The position numbers were made by a program, and so were the translations under genes. From contig CAMDTB010000028.1 of assembly GCA_945907245.1 (NCBI GenBank), positions 1 through 40,776 on the forward strand: a DNA stretch of 40,776 bases, read 5' to 3'. This stretch comes from Rhizobium sp. Q54. Its GTDB lineage: Bacteria; Pseudomonadota; Alphaproteobacteria; SMXS01. Shown piece after piece: positions 7,922-16,496 of the stretch. Below the pieces are notes generated by a model that was not told the origin of the DNA, made no database searches, and worked only from the letters and a program-made list of their open reading frames with translations. The first letter of the stretch is position 1, and the number at the start of each line of letters is the position of its first letter.

Positions 7922-9067
7922 ATGAGCGAAGACGTTTACGTACTCGGCGTGGACATGATCAAGTTCGGGCGCTTCCCGCACCGGACCATCGACGGCCTGG
8001 GCGCGGAAGCCGCGCTGCTGGCGCTCGACGACGCCGGGCTCGGCATCAAGGACATGCAGGCGCTCTATCTCGGCAATGTGGGCCACGTCACCCAGTTCGT
8101 CGGCCAGAAGATCCTGCAGCAGATCGGCCAGACCGGCATTCCGGTGGTCAACTGCACCAACGCCTGCGCCTCGGGCGCGACCGCGTTCCGCGAGGCCTAC
8201 CTGGCGGTCAAGTCCGGCGAGTTCGACCTGGTGCTGGCCGTCGGCGTCGAGCAGATGGGCAAGGGCCTGCTGGGCAACGCGGGCGGCGGCGATGACGGCA
8301 TCCCGCGCGAGGGCCTGCTGGGCTCGCGGCTGATGCCGGCGCTGTTCGCCGAGGTCGGCATCGAGCACTCGCGCAAATACGGCACGAAGCCGGAGCATTT
8401 CGCCAAGGTGTCGGTGAAGAACCACCACCATTCGACGCTCAATCCCAAGGCCATGTACCAGATCGAGACGCCGCTCGAGGAGGTGATGGGCGCCGAGATG
8501 ATCGCCTATCCCAACACCAAGCTGATGTGTTCGGTGAACGTCGACGGCTCGGCCGCGGCGGTGATCGCCTCGGCGAAGAAAGCGCGCGAGTTGGGCATGG
8601 GCCGCGCCGTTCGCGTCCGCGCCTCGGCGCTGACCAGCGACCGCTTCACCCAGCGCGACCTCACCTTGCCCGACTTCAACACCTGCACGCGGGACGCCGC
8701 GAAGATCGCTTACGAAAAGGCCGGCATCGGCCCGCAGGACATCAACCTGGTGGAACTGCACGACTGCTTCGCCACCGCCGAGATCGTCCACTACGAGAAC
8801 CTGGGCCTGTGCGGCGAGGGCGAGGCCGGCGCATTCATCGATTCGGGCGCCACCTGGCTGGGCGGCAAGGTACCGGTCAACGTCTCGGGCGGCCTGCTGT
8901 CGAAGGGCCATCCGCTGGGCGCCACCGGCATCGCCAACATCTACGAGGTGGCGACCCACCTGCGCGGCGAGGCCGGCGCCCGGCAGGTCGAGGGCGCGCG
9001 GCTAGGCCTCACCCACGTGCTGGGCCTGGGTCAAGCCTGTGCGGTGCATGTGCTGGAGAAGGTGTAG
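7922..9067 (+). CDS. SCP2-type thiolase / lipid-transfer-like acyltransferase
   Basis: 381 residues, thiolase fold in two halves. Visible active-site positions are Cys82 in TNACASG (acyl-cysteine nucleophile), His280 in ELHDCFATAE and His330 in GHPLGATG. The usual last catalytic cysteine (CxGGG of classic thiolases) is replaced by VLGLGQA, which is normal for SCP-x/SCP2-type enzymes. Its role is likely thiolytic cleavage or condensation of a 3-oxoacyl-CoA. With the DUF35 partner a retro-aldol type side-chain cleavage is also possible, but enzymes of that kind generally lose the nucleophile, which is kept here. GGAG lies upstream of the ATG. The 3' end overlaps the convergent transporter gene by 59 bp. 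Confidence 0.9.
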   Translation: MSEDVYVLGVDMIKFGRFPHRTIDGLGAEAALLALDDAGLGIKDMQALYLGNVGHVTQFVGQKILQQIGQTGIPVVNCTNACASGATAFREAYLAVKSGEFDLVLAVGVEQMGKGLLGNAGGGDDGIPREGLLGSRLMPALFAEVGIEHSRKYGTKPEHFAKVSVKNHHHSTLNPKAMYQIETPLEEVMGAEMIAYPNTKLMCSVNVDGSAAAVIASAKKARELGMGRAVRVRASALTSDRFTQRDLTLPDFNTCTRDAAKIAYEKAGIGPQDINLVELHDCFATAEIVHYENLGLCGEGEAGAFIDSGATWLGGKVPVNVSGGLLSKGHPLGATGIANIYEVATHLRGEAGARQVEGARLGLTHVLGLGQACAVHVLEKV

Positions 9068-10466
9068 ACCACTCGGCCGACGCCCGGGCCGCTTCCGCGA
9101 CCCGATCCCGTTCGGCGCGCCGTGCATTGCGGCGCGCGATCGCGTCGCGCATCTTGCCGTGGCGCGACTCGGTGATCGGGTAGCGCCAGGCCACCCAGGC
9201 GGTCAGGATCATGAAGATCGGCGGCCCCAGGGCGAACACCGCCTTGACGCCCCACAGGCTTTGCGCGTCGTTGACGGCTCCCGGCTTTGGATCGAAGCCC
9301 AGCGTCGCCAGTGCGTAGAGCGCGATGGCGGGGCCGACCGACAGCGACGCCTTGGTGATGAACGCCCAGACCGAGAAGAACAGGGCGGCGCGGTTCTGGC
9401 CGGTCTTCAGCGTGTCCAGGTCGATCACGTCGGCCTTCATGGAATTGGCGAGCACCGCCGACGAGCCGCCGCCGAAGCCGGTCATGGCGGCGATCGGCAG
9501 CATCCACCAGAAGTCGCCCGGCCCCAGCAGTAGGTAGAACGGGCTGAAGCATGGATAGACCATCAGGCAGGCGATCCACGCCCGGTGCTTGCCGATGCGC
9601 TTGGACAGCCAGACCCAGAACGGAATGCCGATGAGGCCGGCCAGGTAGAACACCAGCAGGAACAGGATCGCCAGCTTCTCCTCGCCCATGACGTTGCGCA
9701 CGTAGTACAGCGCCGTCGCCGTCGCCACCGTCGTGCCCATGGAGTTGACGAAGAAGGCGAACAGCAACCGCTTGAACGGCCCGTTGCGCCACATGGCGAC
9801 AATGCCGCGGCCGAACGAGATGGTCGGCGGCTTGTACGCGGGATTCTCCGGCACGTTGGCCACGGTGAGGCCCACGGTGAGCGGCACCAGGATCAGCGTC
9901 ATGATGCCGATCATGTGGAGCACTTCGCGGGTGCCGCCATAGGCGAACGCCAGCACCGCGACCACCGGGATGATCTTGCTGGTCACGTTCGCCGCCATGC
10001 CGAGCCACACGCGCGCGCCGACGATCACCGACCGTTCGTTGTAGTCGGTCGAAAGTTCGGCGGCCCAGGCGTAATACGGGATCAGCAGCATGGTCCAGCC
10101 GAGCCACAGCACCAGCATCCAGGTGAGGAAATACACGGCGTCGACGGGCGGATCGGGGAAGAACAGCTTGTAGATGGACAGCATGATGATCGGCACGGAG
10201 GCCACCATCCAGACGCGCCGCCGGCCCCAGCGCGTTTTGGTCCGGTCGCTGAGGTAACCGATCAGCGGGTCGGTGACGCCGTCGAAGATGCGCGCCACCA
10301 GCCAGATAGTGCCGACGGCGGCAAGGCCGACGCCCAGGTCGGCGGAATAATAGTTGAGCAGATAGGCCGAGATCACCACGCTCGCTACCTGCAGCGGCAT
10401 CTCGGACAGGCCATAGTAGAAAATCGTCCGCTTCGACAGCGGGCGGTGTCCCGTTTCCTCGACCAT
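9009..10466 (-). CDS. MFS transporter, GPH (sugar/cation symporter) type
   Basis: 485 residues with about 12 hydrophobic segments. The MelB/GPH-family signature is in the first loop: ARIFDGVTDPLIGYLSDRTKTRWGRRR, with the paired aspartates that bind the coupling cation in MelB. The protein sits in the inner membrane and would import a small solute with Na+ or H+; the family also includes transporters for non-sugar organic acids. The frame is open for 73 more codons upstream, but ATG at MVEETGHRPLSKR is chosen because GGGGAG sits just before it and the upstream part is not membrane-like. The C-terminal tail is long, basic and Ala-rich (DAIARRNARRAERDR onward). It extends 59 bp into the convergent thiolase gene. 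Confidence 0.88.
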   Translation of the reverse strand: MVEETGHRPLSKRTIFYYGLSEMPLQVASVVISAYLLNYYSADLGVGLAAVGTIWLVARIFDGVTDPLIGYLSDRTKTRWGRRRVWMVASVPIIMLSIYKLFFPDPPVDAVYFLTWMLVLWLGWTMLLIPYYAWAAELSTDYNERSVIVGARVWLGMAANVTSKIIPVVAVLAFAYGGTREVLHMIGIMTLILVPLTVGLTVANVPENPAYKPPTISFGRGIVAMWRNGPFKRLLFAFFVNSMGTTVATATALYYVRNVMGEEKLAILFLLVFYLAGLIGIPFWVWLSKRIGKHRAWIACLMVYPCFSPFYLLLGPGDFWWMLPIAAMTGFGGGSSAVLANSMKADVIDLDTLKTGQNRAALFFSVWAFITKASLSVGPAIALYALATLGFDPKPGAVNDAQSLWGVKAVFALGPPIFMILTAWVAWRYPITESRHGKMRDAIARRNARRAERDRVAEAARASAEWSTPSPAHAPHRLDPGPARG

Positions 10467-10593
10467 GATACTCCCCAATATCGACTGGTCCCGGCTCCCG
10501 TTAAGCAAACGTCGGTCTTCCCGTAATGTCCAGCGATGTTTCCGGCACGGGTGCAGAAAAACCGTCGCGCTGGACGCGCCGCGCCGCCGTGCT

Positions 10594-10947
10594 ATGAATC
10601 GGGCGATGCGGGCAAGAATTCTCCTCATGATCGCGGGTCTGGCGGCGCTGGGCGCCTGCGGCGAGCCGTTGGGCAAGCACCCCATGCTGGCCGGATGCGA
10701 AGCCTCGGCCGCCGCCTTGAACCCTGAACTGGACAGCGCGGCGCTCGACTACCGCGCGGTGGTTGGCCGCGAGGCGATCCTGCGGTTCCATGTGCCGCAG
10801 GCGGCCGGCGAGCCGAAGGCGGTCAACGTGAAGTGCAAGGTCACCATGGGCGGCGGCCTGAAGCGCATCAAGATCGACGGCGTGCGCGCGCAGGCCGAGG
10901 AACTGGCGGACGCGCAGGCGGCATTCTCCGCCGCGGTCCGCCCGTGA
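10594..10947 (+). CDS. Small lipoprotein, paralogue A
   Basis: 117 residues. A lipoprotein signal peptide ends in the lipobox L-G-A-C (Cys22). After the lipid-anchored cysteine come two further cysteines, in LAGCEAS and VKCKV, suited to one disulfide. A C-terminal part follows with GGGLKRIKIDG and a helix EELADAQAAFSAAV. No known family recognised. The next gene product has the same arrangement and clear identity at these points, so they are a tandem duplicate pair. The ATG at MNRAMRARILL is chosen; a second ATG four codons in is an alternative. Predicted location is the outer or inner membrane, facing the periplasm. Confidence 0.72.
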   Translation: MNRAMRARILLMIAGLAALGACGEPLGKHPMLAGCEASAAALNPELDSAALDYRAVVGREAILRFHVPQAAGEPKAVNVKCKVTMGGGLKRIKIDGVRAQAEELADAQAAFSAAVRP

Positions 10948-11051
10948 CCTGTCGTTCCGGCAGGCCGGATTCGAGGTTCGGAAGGGCTGATGCCACTTTC
11001 TCGCGGCCGCGCCTTTCACCTATAAGGGCGAGGGCCATGGAGGGAATACCG

Positions 11052-11411
11052 ATGAAGGGGTTGTGCTGGATCGTCCTGTGCGCGGGGCTCGCGGTCGCGG
11101 GCTGCGGCGTCGTCTACAAGCCGGAAGTGCTGACCAGCGGCTGCATTTCGGCCTCGCGCGCCCTGGGAGAGCCGCTCCGGGGCGGCAAGGTCGATGCGCA
11201 CAGATGGGGCCCCGGCCAGTCGCAGATCGACTTCATCACCCAGGATTCGGCCGAGGAACGGCGGATCGTCGTTTCTTGCGACATCGACCATGACGGCGAA
11301 CTGGGCCGGATCAAGGTCGAGGGCAAGGAAATCGAGGGCGAGCCGTTCGACGCGGCAAGAAAGGCGTTCGGCGACATCGCCCGCTCGCCGGCCTGGTCCA
11401 ACGACAAGTAG
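11052..11411 (+). CDS. Small lipoprotein, paralogue B
   Basis: 119 residues. The signal peptide ends in lipobox V-A-G-C (Cys18). The mature domain mirrors the preceding lipoprotein: a first cysteine in LTSGCISASRAL, a second in VVSCDI, then DGELGRIKVEG and a helix with FDAARKAFGDIA. The ATG preceded by AGGGA is chosen over an ATG five codons upstream. No family recognised. The 104-bp gap from paralogue A may hold its own promoter. Its stop lies 12 bp from the convergent DHA2 transporter stop, so there is almost no room for a terminator between them. Confidence 0.72.
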   Translation: MKGLCWIVLCAGLAVAGCGVVYKPEVLTSGCISASRALGEPLRGGKVDAHRWGPGQSQIDFITQDSAEERRIVVSCDIDHDGELGRIKVEGKEIEGEPFDAARKAFGDIARSPAWSNDK

Positions 11412-11423
11412 CTGCCGCAGCCA

Positions 11424-12872
11424 TCACTCGGCGGGCTGGTCGACGGGCGGCAGCTTCCGGCGGTAGCCGCTCATCACCTCGCAGGCATTGGGCGCCAGCG
11501 TGCGGAACCACAGCCACGACGCGGCGCACATCAGCCCGGCGGCGCCGAAGATCGGCAAGAAGTCACCGGGGTCGATGCGCGCGACCGCGTGGCCGGCCGC
11601 GACGCCGGGCATCAGACTCAGCAGCAGCGCGGCGAGCGCCACGCCCATGCCCAGGCTGAGCTGCTGGGCGACGCTGGAGAAACTGGTGGCGTTGCTCATG
11701 CGCGCGTCGTCCACGTCGGCGAAGCTCAGCGCGTTGAGGCAGGTGAACTCCAGCGACCGGAAGAATCCCGAGACCATCAGCACCGCCAGCACCACCAGAT
11801 AGGGCGTGTCCGGCTGGATCAGGCCGGTGGCGGCGAGCAGCGCGCCGCTGAACAGCGCGTTCCAGGTCAGCAGCGTCTTGAATCCGAAGCGGCGCAGCAC
11901 CCGAGTCGCCACCGCCTTCATGGTCATGGCGCCGATGGCGGTGGCGAAGGTCAGCGCGCCGGATTCGAGCGGCGACAGGCCGAAGCCGAGCTGGAACATC
12001 AGCGGCAGAAGGAACGGCACGGTACCGATGCCGATGCGGAACACCGAGCCGCCGACGGTGGCGATGCGGAAAGTGGGGATGCGCAGCAACCGGAGGTCCA
12101 GCGCCGGATGCCGGCTGAGCAGCGCGTGGCGCACATAGAGGCCGAGCACCAGCGCCGCCACGACGAAGCCGGCGGCGACCACCCAGCCCGGCAGCAGGCC
12201 GCGGCCCAGATTGTCGATAGCGAAGGCGAAGGTGCCCAGGCCGACGCCCAGCAGCAGAAACCCGGTGATGTCGGGCTTTTTCGGCTTGGGACCGGTGACC
12301 GGGCCAATGTAGCGGAGCGCCAGGAACAGGCCGAGAGCGCCGATCGGCAGATTGATCAGGAAGATCCAGCGCCACGACCAGTAGGTGGCGATGAAGCCGC
12401 CCACCAGCGGCCCCATCGCCGGGCCGACCAGCGCCGGGATCACCACCCAGCTCATGGCCTGGACGAACTGGCTCTTGGGAATGGTGCGCAGCAGGATCAG
12501 CCGCCCGACGGGCATCATCATGGCGCCGCCCATGCCCTGGCAGATGCGCGCCAGGATCAGGGTGTTCAGGTCGACCGCCAGCGCGCAGCCCAGCGAGCTC
12601 AGGGTAAAGACGACGATGGCGGTGCAGAAGATTCGCCGGGCGCCGAAGCGGTCGGCCAGCCAGCCGCTCAGCGGGATGAATATGGCGAGGCTGAGCATGT
12701 AGGCGGTCATCGCCAGGTTGAGCGCCAGCGGGCTTTCGTTCAGGTCACGGGCAATGGCGGGAATGGCGGTGGCGATGACCGTGCCGTCCAGCGTCTCCAT
12801 GAACAGGGCGCAGGCGATCACGAGCGGCACCAGCATGGACGGGCGATCTGCGGCGGACGGCAATTTCGGCAA
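11424..12872 (-). CDS. MFS drug transporter, DHA2 family (14 TM)
   Basis: 482 residues with 14 apparent membrane segments. Visible motifs are the DHA2 motif LDGTVIATAIPAIA in TM1, motif A GWLADRFGARR after TM2 and the antiporter motif C region WVVIPALVGPAMGPLVGG in TM5. Members (EmrB/MdtD type) export hydrophobic drugs or metabolites in exchange for protons. The start is uncertain: the frame opens at TTG with no good ribosome site, and an ATG 12 codons further in (MLVPLVIACALFM) is an alternative. No adaptor (EmrA-like) gene is next to it, so it may act alone. Confidence 0.88.
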   Translation of the reverse strand: MPKLPSAADRPSMLVPLVIACALFMETLDGTVIATAIPAIARDLNESPLALNLAMTAYMLSLAIFIPLSGWLADRFGARRIFCTAIVVFTLSSLGCALAVDLNTLILARICQGMGGAMMMPVGRLILLRTIPKSQFVQAMSWVVIPALVGPAMGPLVGGFIATYWSWRWIFLINLPIGALGLFLALRYIGPVTGPKPKKPDITGFLLLGVGLGTFAFAIDNLGRGLLPGWVVAAGFVVAALVLGLYVRHALLSRHPALDLRLLRIPTFRIATVGGSVFRIGIGTVPFLLPLMFQLGFGLSPLESGALTFATAIGAMTMKAVATRVLRRFGFKTLLTWNALFSGALLAATGLIQPDTPYLVVLAVLMVSGFFRSLEFTCLNALSFADVDDARMSNATSFSSVAQQLSLGMGVALAALLLSLMPGVAAGHAVARIDPGDFLPIFGAAGLMCAASWLWFRTLAPNACEVMSGYRRKLPPVDQPAE

Positions 12873-12953
12873 TGGATCGATCCGGCTCGGGACGGGACAC
12901 CTTAGGCCGAAGGCAGGGCCGGTCCAAGGTTTTACCAGCGCCTGTGCAGGAAT

Positions 12954-14516
12954 TCAGGCGGCGGCGAATGCGCCGCAGGCTTGCAGCGGCAGCGGCCGTC
13001 CGTCGCCGCCGCCGGGCGGCACGCCCAGCAGGGCGAGGATGGTCGGGGCGATGTCGAGCACGCCGCCATCGGGCAGCCGCCGCCCTGCCGGTATGCCCGG
13101 CCCCGTTGCCCACAGGCGGGTGTTCGGCACATGGTCGCCGGTGCGCGGATAGCCCGGCGAGTTGATCGGCACCGCGACGAGCCCGATACGCGGCGACTCG
13201 CAGGACTCAATGCGGCCGATATCGGCGCGGAACCGGATCATCAGGTCCGGCACGTCCGGATGATGGTCCGGGCCGAAGGCCTCCCCGGCGGTGATGATGC
13301 TGTCGATGATGGTCCTGCCCGAACCCGGCTGCCTCAGGGCCAGCAACTCGGTGCGCAGCTCCGCGACCAGCGCGTCCGCCTCGGCGCCGGGCGCCACGGA
13401 TCCGAACGGCTCGCGCCCCTTCAGGTTCAGCCGGATGGCGCCGCAGCGGTTGTTCCTCACCGCGCCCGCGCGGGTGGCCGGCGACACGAACGGGTCGAGC
13501 AACGCCCCGATCCCCGCCTGGGCACGGCGCAGCGCGCCGATGCCCGTCGCCTTGCGCAGCAGGCGCTTGACGCCGAACGGCAGATAGCGAGCCTTGTCGT
13601 GCAGGGCGCGCAGGCGGCGGCGTCCCGGTGTGTCCCGGACCGAGGCCATGCCCAGCCGCGACAACACCTCGGGCAGCAGCTGTGGCCCGCCGATATAGGG
13701 TCCGATGCCATGGCTGGCCAGCGCGATGACCGTGGCGCCGGGTCCGGCTTGGGCGATCAGGCGTCCCATTCCCTCGTCGATGGCCGAGTACAGCCGTTTC
13801 ATGGCATCGCGCAGCTGCGCGGGCGTGTCCGCGGGATGCTCCGGGTGCGATTTGTCGATCAGGTGCCACAGCTGATGACCGGCGCAATGCGGTTCGCCGA
13901 AGACGCAGGTGAAGAGATCCCACGACTCCCGGCCGATCAGGTCGGCCAGCATGTCGCTCTTGATCCTGCAGCCTTCGAGCAGGCCGTCGAGGAGCGTCCC
14001 GAGGCCGTCCTGGCTGGCCAGCGTGTCGCAGGCGCGGCCCTGGACCGGGTGGTCGCCATACAACGCCCGGATTTCGTCCAGGAGGCCCGGCGGGTGCGAG
14101 GCGATCGTGAAATTGCGGTCGTGCAGGCCCCATTCGCAAAGCTGGATGCCGTTGAGCTCCGGTGAAAGCGTGGTCTGCGGCATGTCGATGGCGGCGACCC
14201 GGCGGCCGGCGCGGCTCGCCTTGACCCAGAAATACCGCTCCGGGTCGATCTCGCTTTCCTCCAGCGGCCTTATATGTGCCTCGCCGGTGCGGATCTGGGC
14301 GGGATGGTAGAATTCGCCCGTCATGCCGCTGGAGATGCCGGTGCTGATCTCGGGCCAGATGGCGCCCGGCAGCGTGCGCAGCGGGCTTTCCAGCCGGCAC
14401 AGCACGCCGTCGCGTTCGAGCCGCGCGAAGGTCGGCATGGCGCCTTCGCCGGCGAATCGGTGGATCAACGCGGCGCTGCCGGCGTCGAGACCGATGAACA
14501 ACACCTTGGCCGGCAC
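12954..14516 (-). CDS. Alkaline-phosphatase-superfamily phosphodiesterase/phosphatase
   Basis: About 520 residues. The N-terminal metal motif is VLFIGLDAG. The nucleophile region reads LRTLPGAIWPEISTG, where the Thr before LP is the likely nucleophile. LASHGIGPYIGG takes the place of the usual SDHG motif (Asp to Ser), and GDHVPN then DIAPTILALLGVP are near the end. This is the layout of the 'type I phosphodiesterase/nucleotide pyrophosphatase' branch, which hydrolyses phosphate or phosphonate esters. A GTG preceded by GAGGGGG is taken as start (protein begins VPAKVLFIGLD); the frame extends 13 codons further to an ATG that has no ribosome site. No signal peptide is seen. The Asp to Ser change suggests altered metal binding or a subfamily variant. 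Confidence 0.82.
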   Translation of the reverse strand: MPAKVLFIGLDAGSAALIHRFAGEGAMPTFARLERDGVLCRLESPLRTLPGAIWPEISTGISSGMTGEFYHPAQIRTGEAHIRPLEESEIDPERYFWVKASRAGRRVAAIDMPQTTLSPELNGIQLCEWGLHDRNFTIASHPPGLLDEIRALYGDHPVQGRACDTLASQDGLGTLLDGLLEGCRIKSDMLADLIGRESWDLFTCVFGEPHCAGHQLWHLIDKSHPEHPADTPAQLRDAMKRLYSAIDEGMGRLIAQAGPGATVIALASHGIGPYIGGPQLLPEVLSRLGMASVRDTPGRRRLRALHDKARYLPFGVKRLLRKATGIGALRRAQAGIGALLDPFVSPATRAGAVRNNRCGAIRLNLKGREPFGSVAPGAEADALVAELRTELLALRQPGSGRTIIDSIITAGEAFGPDHHPDVPDLMIRFRADIGRIESCESPRIGLVAVPINSPGYPRTGDHVPNTRLWATGPGIPAGRRLPDGGVLDIAPTILALLGVPPGGGDGRPLPLQACGAFAAA

Positions 14517-14665
14517 GTTCCCCCTCACAGCGCAGCACGAGCGCAAAAACAACATTAAGCGAGCGTTCCGATGGCGGCAACGGGCTAAGCCGCATAACGG
14601 GCTTTCGCTGGCTCGGCGCGAGGGGCTACTCTCCCCGGCTAAACGGGGCTTTCGCAGGTGACACC

Positions 14666-15295
14666 ATGACCATTCGGCTCGACGGACTGACGCTGCTCGA
14701 CAACAAGGCCGGCTCCAACACCAAGCGGGTCCGCATGTACCTGGCCGAGAAGGGGCTCGAGATTCCGCGGGTGAATGTCGAGTTCTCGAAGATGGAGCAC
14801 CGCACGCCCGAGTTCCGGAAGATCAATCCCATGGCGGCGCTGCCGGTGCTGAAGCTCGAGGACGGCACCTATCTGAGCGAATCCTATGCCATCTGCCGCT
14901 ACCTGGAGGAGCTCCATCCCGAGCCGCCGCTGTTCGGCGCCACGCCCAGGGAGCGTGCCATCATCGAGATGTGGAACCGCCGCATCGAGCTCGACGTGGC
15001 CAGCTACGTCACCAGCTTCGTCAAGCATCAGCAGCCGTTCTTCGCCGAGGTGCTGACCCAGGTGCCCGAATATGTCGAGGCCTGCCGCAAGGACGCCCTG
15101 AAGAAGTTCGACTGGCTCGACGCGGACATGGCGGGCCGCGACTACATCGCCGGCGACGCATTCTCGGTCGTCGACATCACCGCCTATGCGCGCATCGGCA
15201 CCGGCAAGCATGTCGGCCTGTTCTTCACCGACGATCATCCCAACCTGCTGCGCTGGTGGGAGCGGATCGAGCAGCGGCCCAGCGCTCTGGCCTAA
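14666..15295 (+). CDS. Glutathione S-transferase family protein
   Basis: 209 residues. The N-terminal thioredoxin-like domain (1-85) carries the glutathione-binding NPMAALPVLKLEDG and LSESYAICRYLEE motifs. The all-helical C-terminal domain has the capping DYIAGDAFSVVDITAYARI motif. The enzyme conjugates glutathione to electrophiles or reduces peroxides in the cytoplasm. The first-domain catalytic residue is probably the Ser in KAGSNTKRVR. The gene is divergent from the phosphodiesterase gene across 149 bp and convergent with a small exported protein, with a short tandem repeat between the two stops. Confidence 0.9.
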   Translation: MTIRLDGLTLLDNKAGSNTKRVRMYLAEKGLEIPRVNVEFSKMEHRTPEFRKINPMAALPVLKLEDGTYLSESYAICRYLEELHPEPPLFGATPRERAIIEMWNRRIELDVASYVTSFVKHQQPFFAEVLTQVPEYVEACRKDALKKFDWLDADMAGRDYIAGDAFSVVDITAYARIGTGKHVGLFFTDDHPNLLRWWERIEQRPSALA

Positions 15296-15340
15296 GACTC
15301 AGCGCTCGCCTAGGACTCGGCGCTCGCCTGGGGCTCAGTG
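15293..15340. repeat. 18-bp imperfect tandem repeat, about 2.7 copies
   Basis: Between two convergent stops the unit TAAGACTCAGCGCTCGCC is followed directly by TAGGACTCGGCGCTCGCC and then by a partial TGGGGCTCAGTG. The first copy contains the stop of the GST gene, and the third overlaps the stop of the convergent gene. It looks like local slippage duplication, and no hairpin with a T-run is present. Confidence 0.6.
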
Positions 15341-15898
15341 CGGCAGCGGCGCGCCCGGCACGTCTCCGGGGCGGAGAGCCGGTTCGTCTTGCGGCGGCAG
15401 CGCCTCGGGCAGCGGCGTCTCGCGCGGCACCGGGCGCGGCGCGCCCTGCGGCGGATCCATGTTGTAGTTGCGCGCGAATGGCTCGGCGAAGTTACGGCAA
15501 TACTTGAAGTCCTGATTGACCAGCGAGCCCTTGCCGGAGGTGGGGCTCTGCACGTCGTACTCGGCCACCATGCGCTCGACCTCGTCCATGACGCCGTTGG
15601 CGGTCGCGGTCGGGTCATCGCCCGCCTTCATGCGGAACGAGGTGCCGATGGCGATCATCTTCATCGCCGTCTGCATCACGTTTTCAGCCTTCTCCGGCGT
15701 CACGTCGGCCCAGGCCACCTTCAGCGACGACATGTAGAGCGCGCCGCAGCGCATCAGCGGATAGGCATGGTCGCGCTCGCCCGCCCGGCCGGTCTCCAGA
15801 TAATCCTGGATCGGCGCCATGGCCCACGCCGGTCCCGCCGCGAGCAGCAGCAGGCCCAGTATCAGCGGCAGCGCCCGGGTCGGGTTGTGAGGAGGCAT
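15335..15898 (-). CDS. Exported protein of unknown function
   Basis: 187 residues. The signal peptide MPPHNPTRALPLILGLLLLAAGPAWA is followed by a helical domain with two cysteines (LMRCGALY and KYCRNFAEPF) that could pair. The last about 45 residues are Pro-rich (APRPVPRETPLPEALPP) and probably disordered. No family recognised. The start is the ATG preceded by GGAGG in the order GAGGAGGC...; the frame runs 20 codons further upstream without signal-peptide character. The protein is predicted to be periplasmic. Confidence 0.7.
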   Translation of the reverse strand: MPPHNPTRALPLILGLLLLAAGPAWAMAPIQDYLETGRAGERDHAYPLMRCGALYMSSLKVAWADVTPEKAENVMQTAMKMIAIGTSFRMKAGDDPTATANGVMDEVERMVAEYDVQSPTSGKGSLVNQDFKYCRNFAEPFARNYNMDPPQGAPRPVPRETPLPEALPPQDEPALRPGDVPGAPLPH

Positions 15899-16029
15899 GG
15901 CTCGCGCATGAAGGGTTGGCGTCGCGAGGAAAGTAGGGGCACGCGGACGCGGCGGCAAGCGGCCAGCGGAGTCATCGGCGTCCCGCTGGCCGTTGCCGGG
16001 TTAGACCCCGCCGCAAGTCGTCGGGGAGA

Positions 16030-16359
16030 TCAGCCGGGCGTCTGGGGCACAAGCTTGGCGACGCAGGCGTTGGTGGCTTCCTCGCCGATCTTCTCGCTGC
16101 GCTCGCTGACCGGGTTGGCGAGCTCGGCGCGGGTGAGGCGCTCGCTCATGTAATCCCCCATGCAGGCGCACAGGTCGGCCGCCATCTTGGCCTCGACCCG
16201 GGGTCCCGCGCCCTTGATGCAGGACTTCACGAAGGATTCCTTCCAGCTCCGGTCGAAGCCCTTGTCGAACCCTTCCTTGAACTCGCTCTCGCCGCAGCCG
16301 GCCAGCGTCATTGGGATAATCGCCAGGCACAGGACAGCGGCGGCGCGGCGGAAGGTCAT
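16030..16359 (-). CDS. Small lipoprotein with Cys-rich helical domain
   Basis: 109 residues. Lipobox L-A-G-C (Cys22) follows MTFRRAAAVLCLAIIPMT. The mature region starts GESEFKEGFDKGFDRSWKESF, a repeated amphipathic helix. It then has four cysteines (SCIKGAG, DLCACMG, NACVAKL) in a compact helical block. Such CxC-containing small lipoproteins are common and uncharacterised in alphaproteobacteria. The start is the ATG with GGAG upstream. It is divergent from the broken PAP2 gene across 137 bp. Confidence 0.72.
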   Translation of the reverse strand: MTFRRAAAVLCLAIIPMTLAGCGESEFKEGFDKGFDRSWKESFVKSCIKGAGPRVEAKMAADLCACMGDYMSERLTRAELANPVSERSEKIGEEATNACVAKLVPQTPG

Positions 16360-16496
16360 GGTCTGCTCCGTGTTGAGGACGCCGAAGATGTTGCGATACC
16401 GGAACGGTAGACGCAAGCGCGCGCGGTGCTTCCGTTGGCGCATGGGGCGGCCTTCGACTACCATCGGCGCCGGGCGACATCGGCTTGGGCGGCAGG

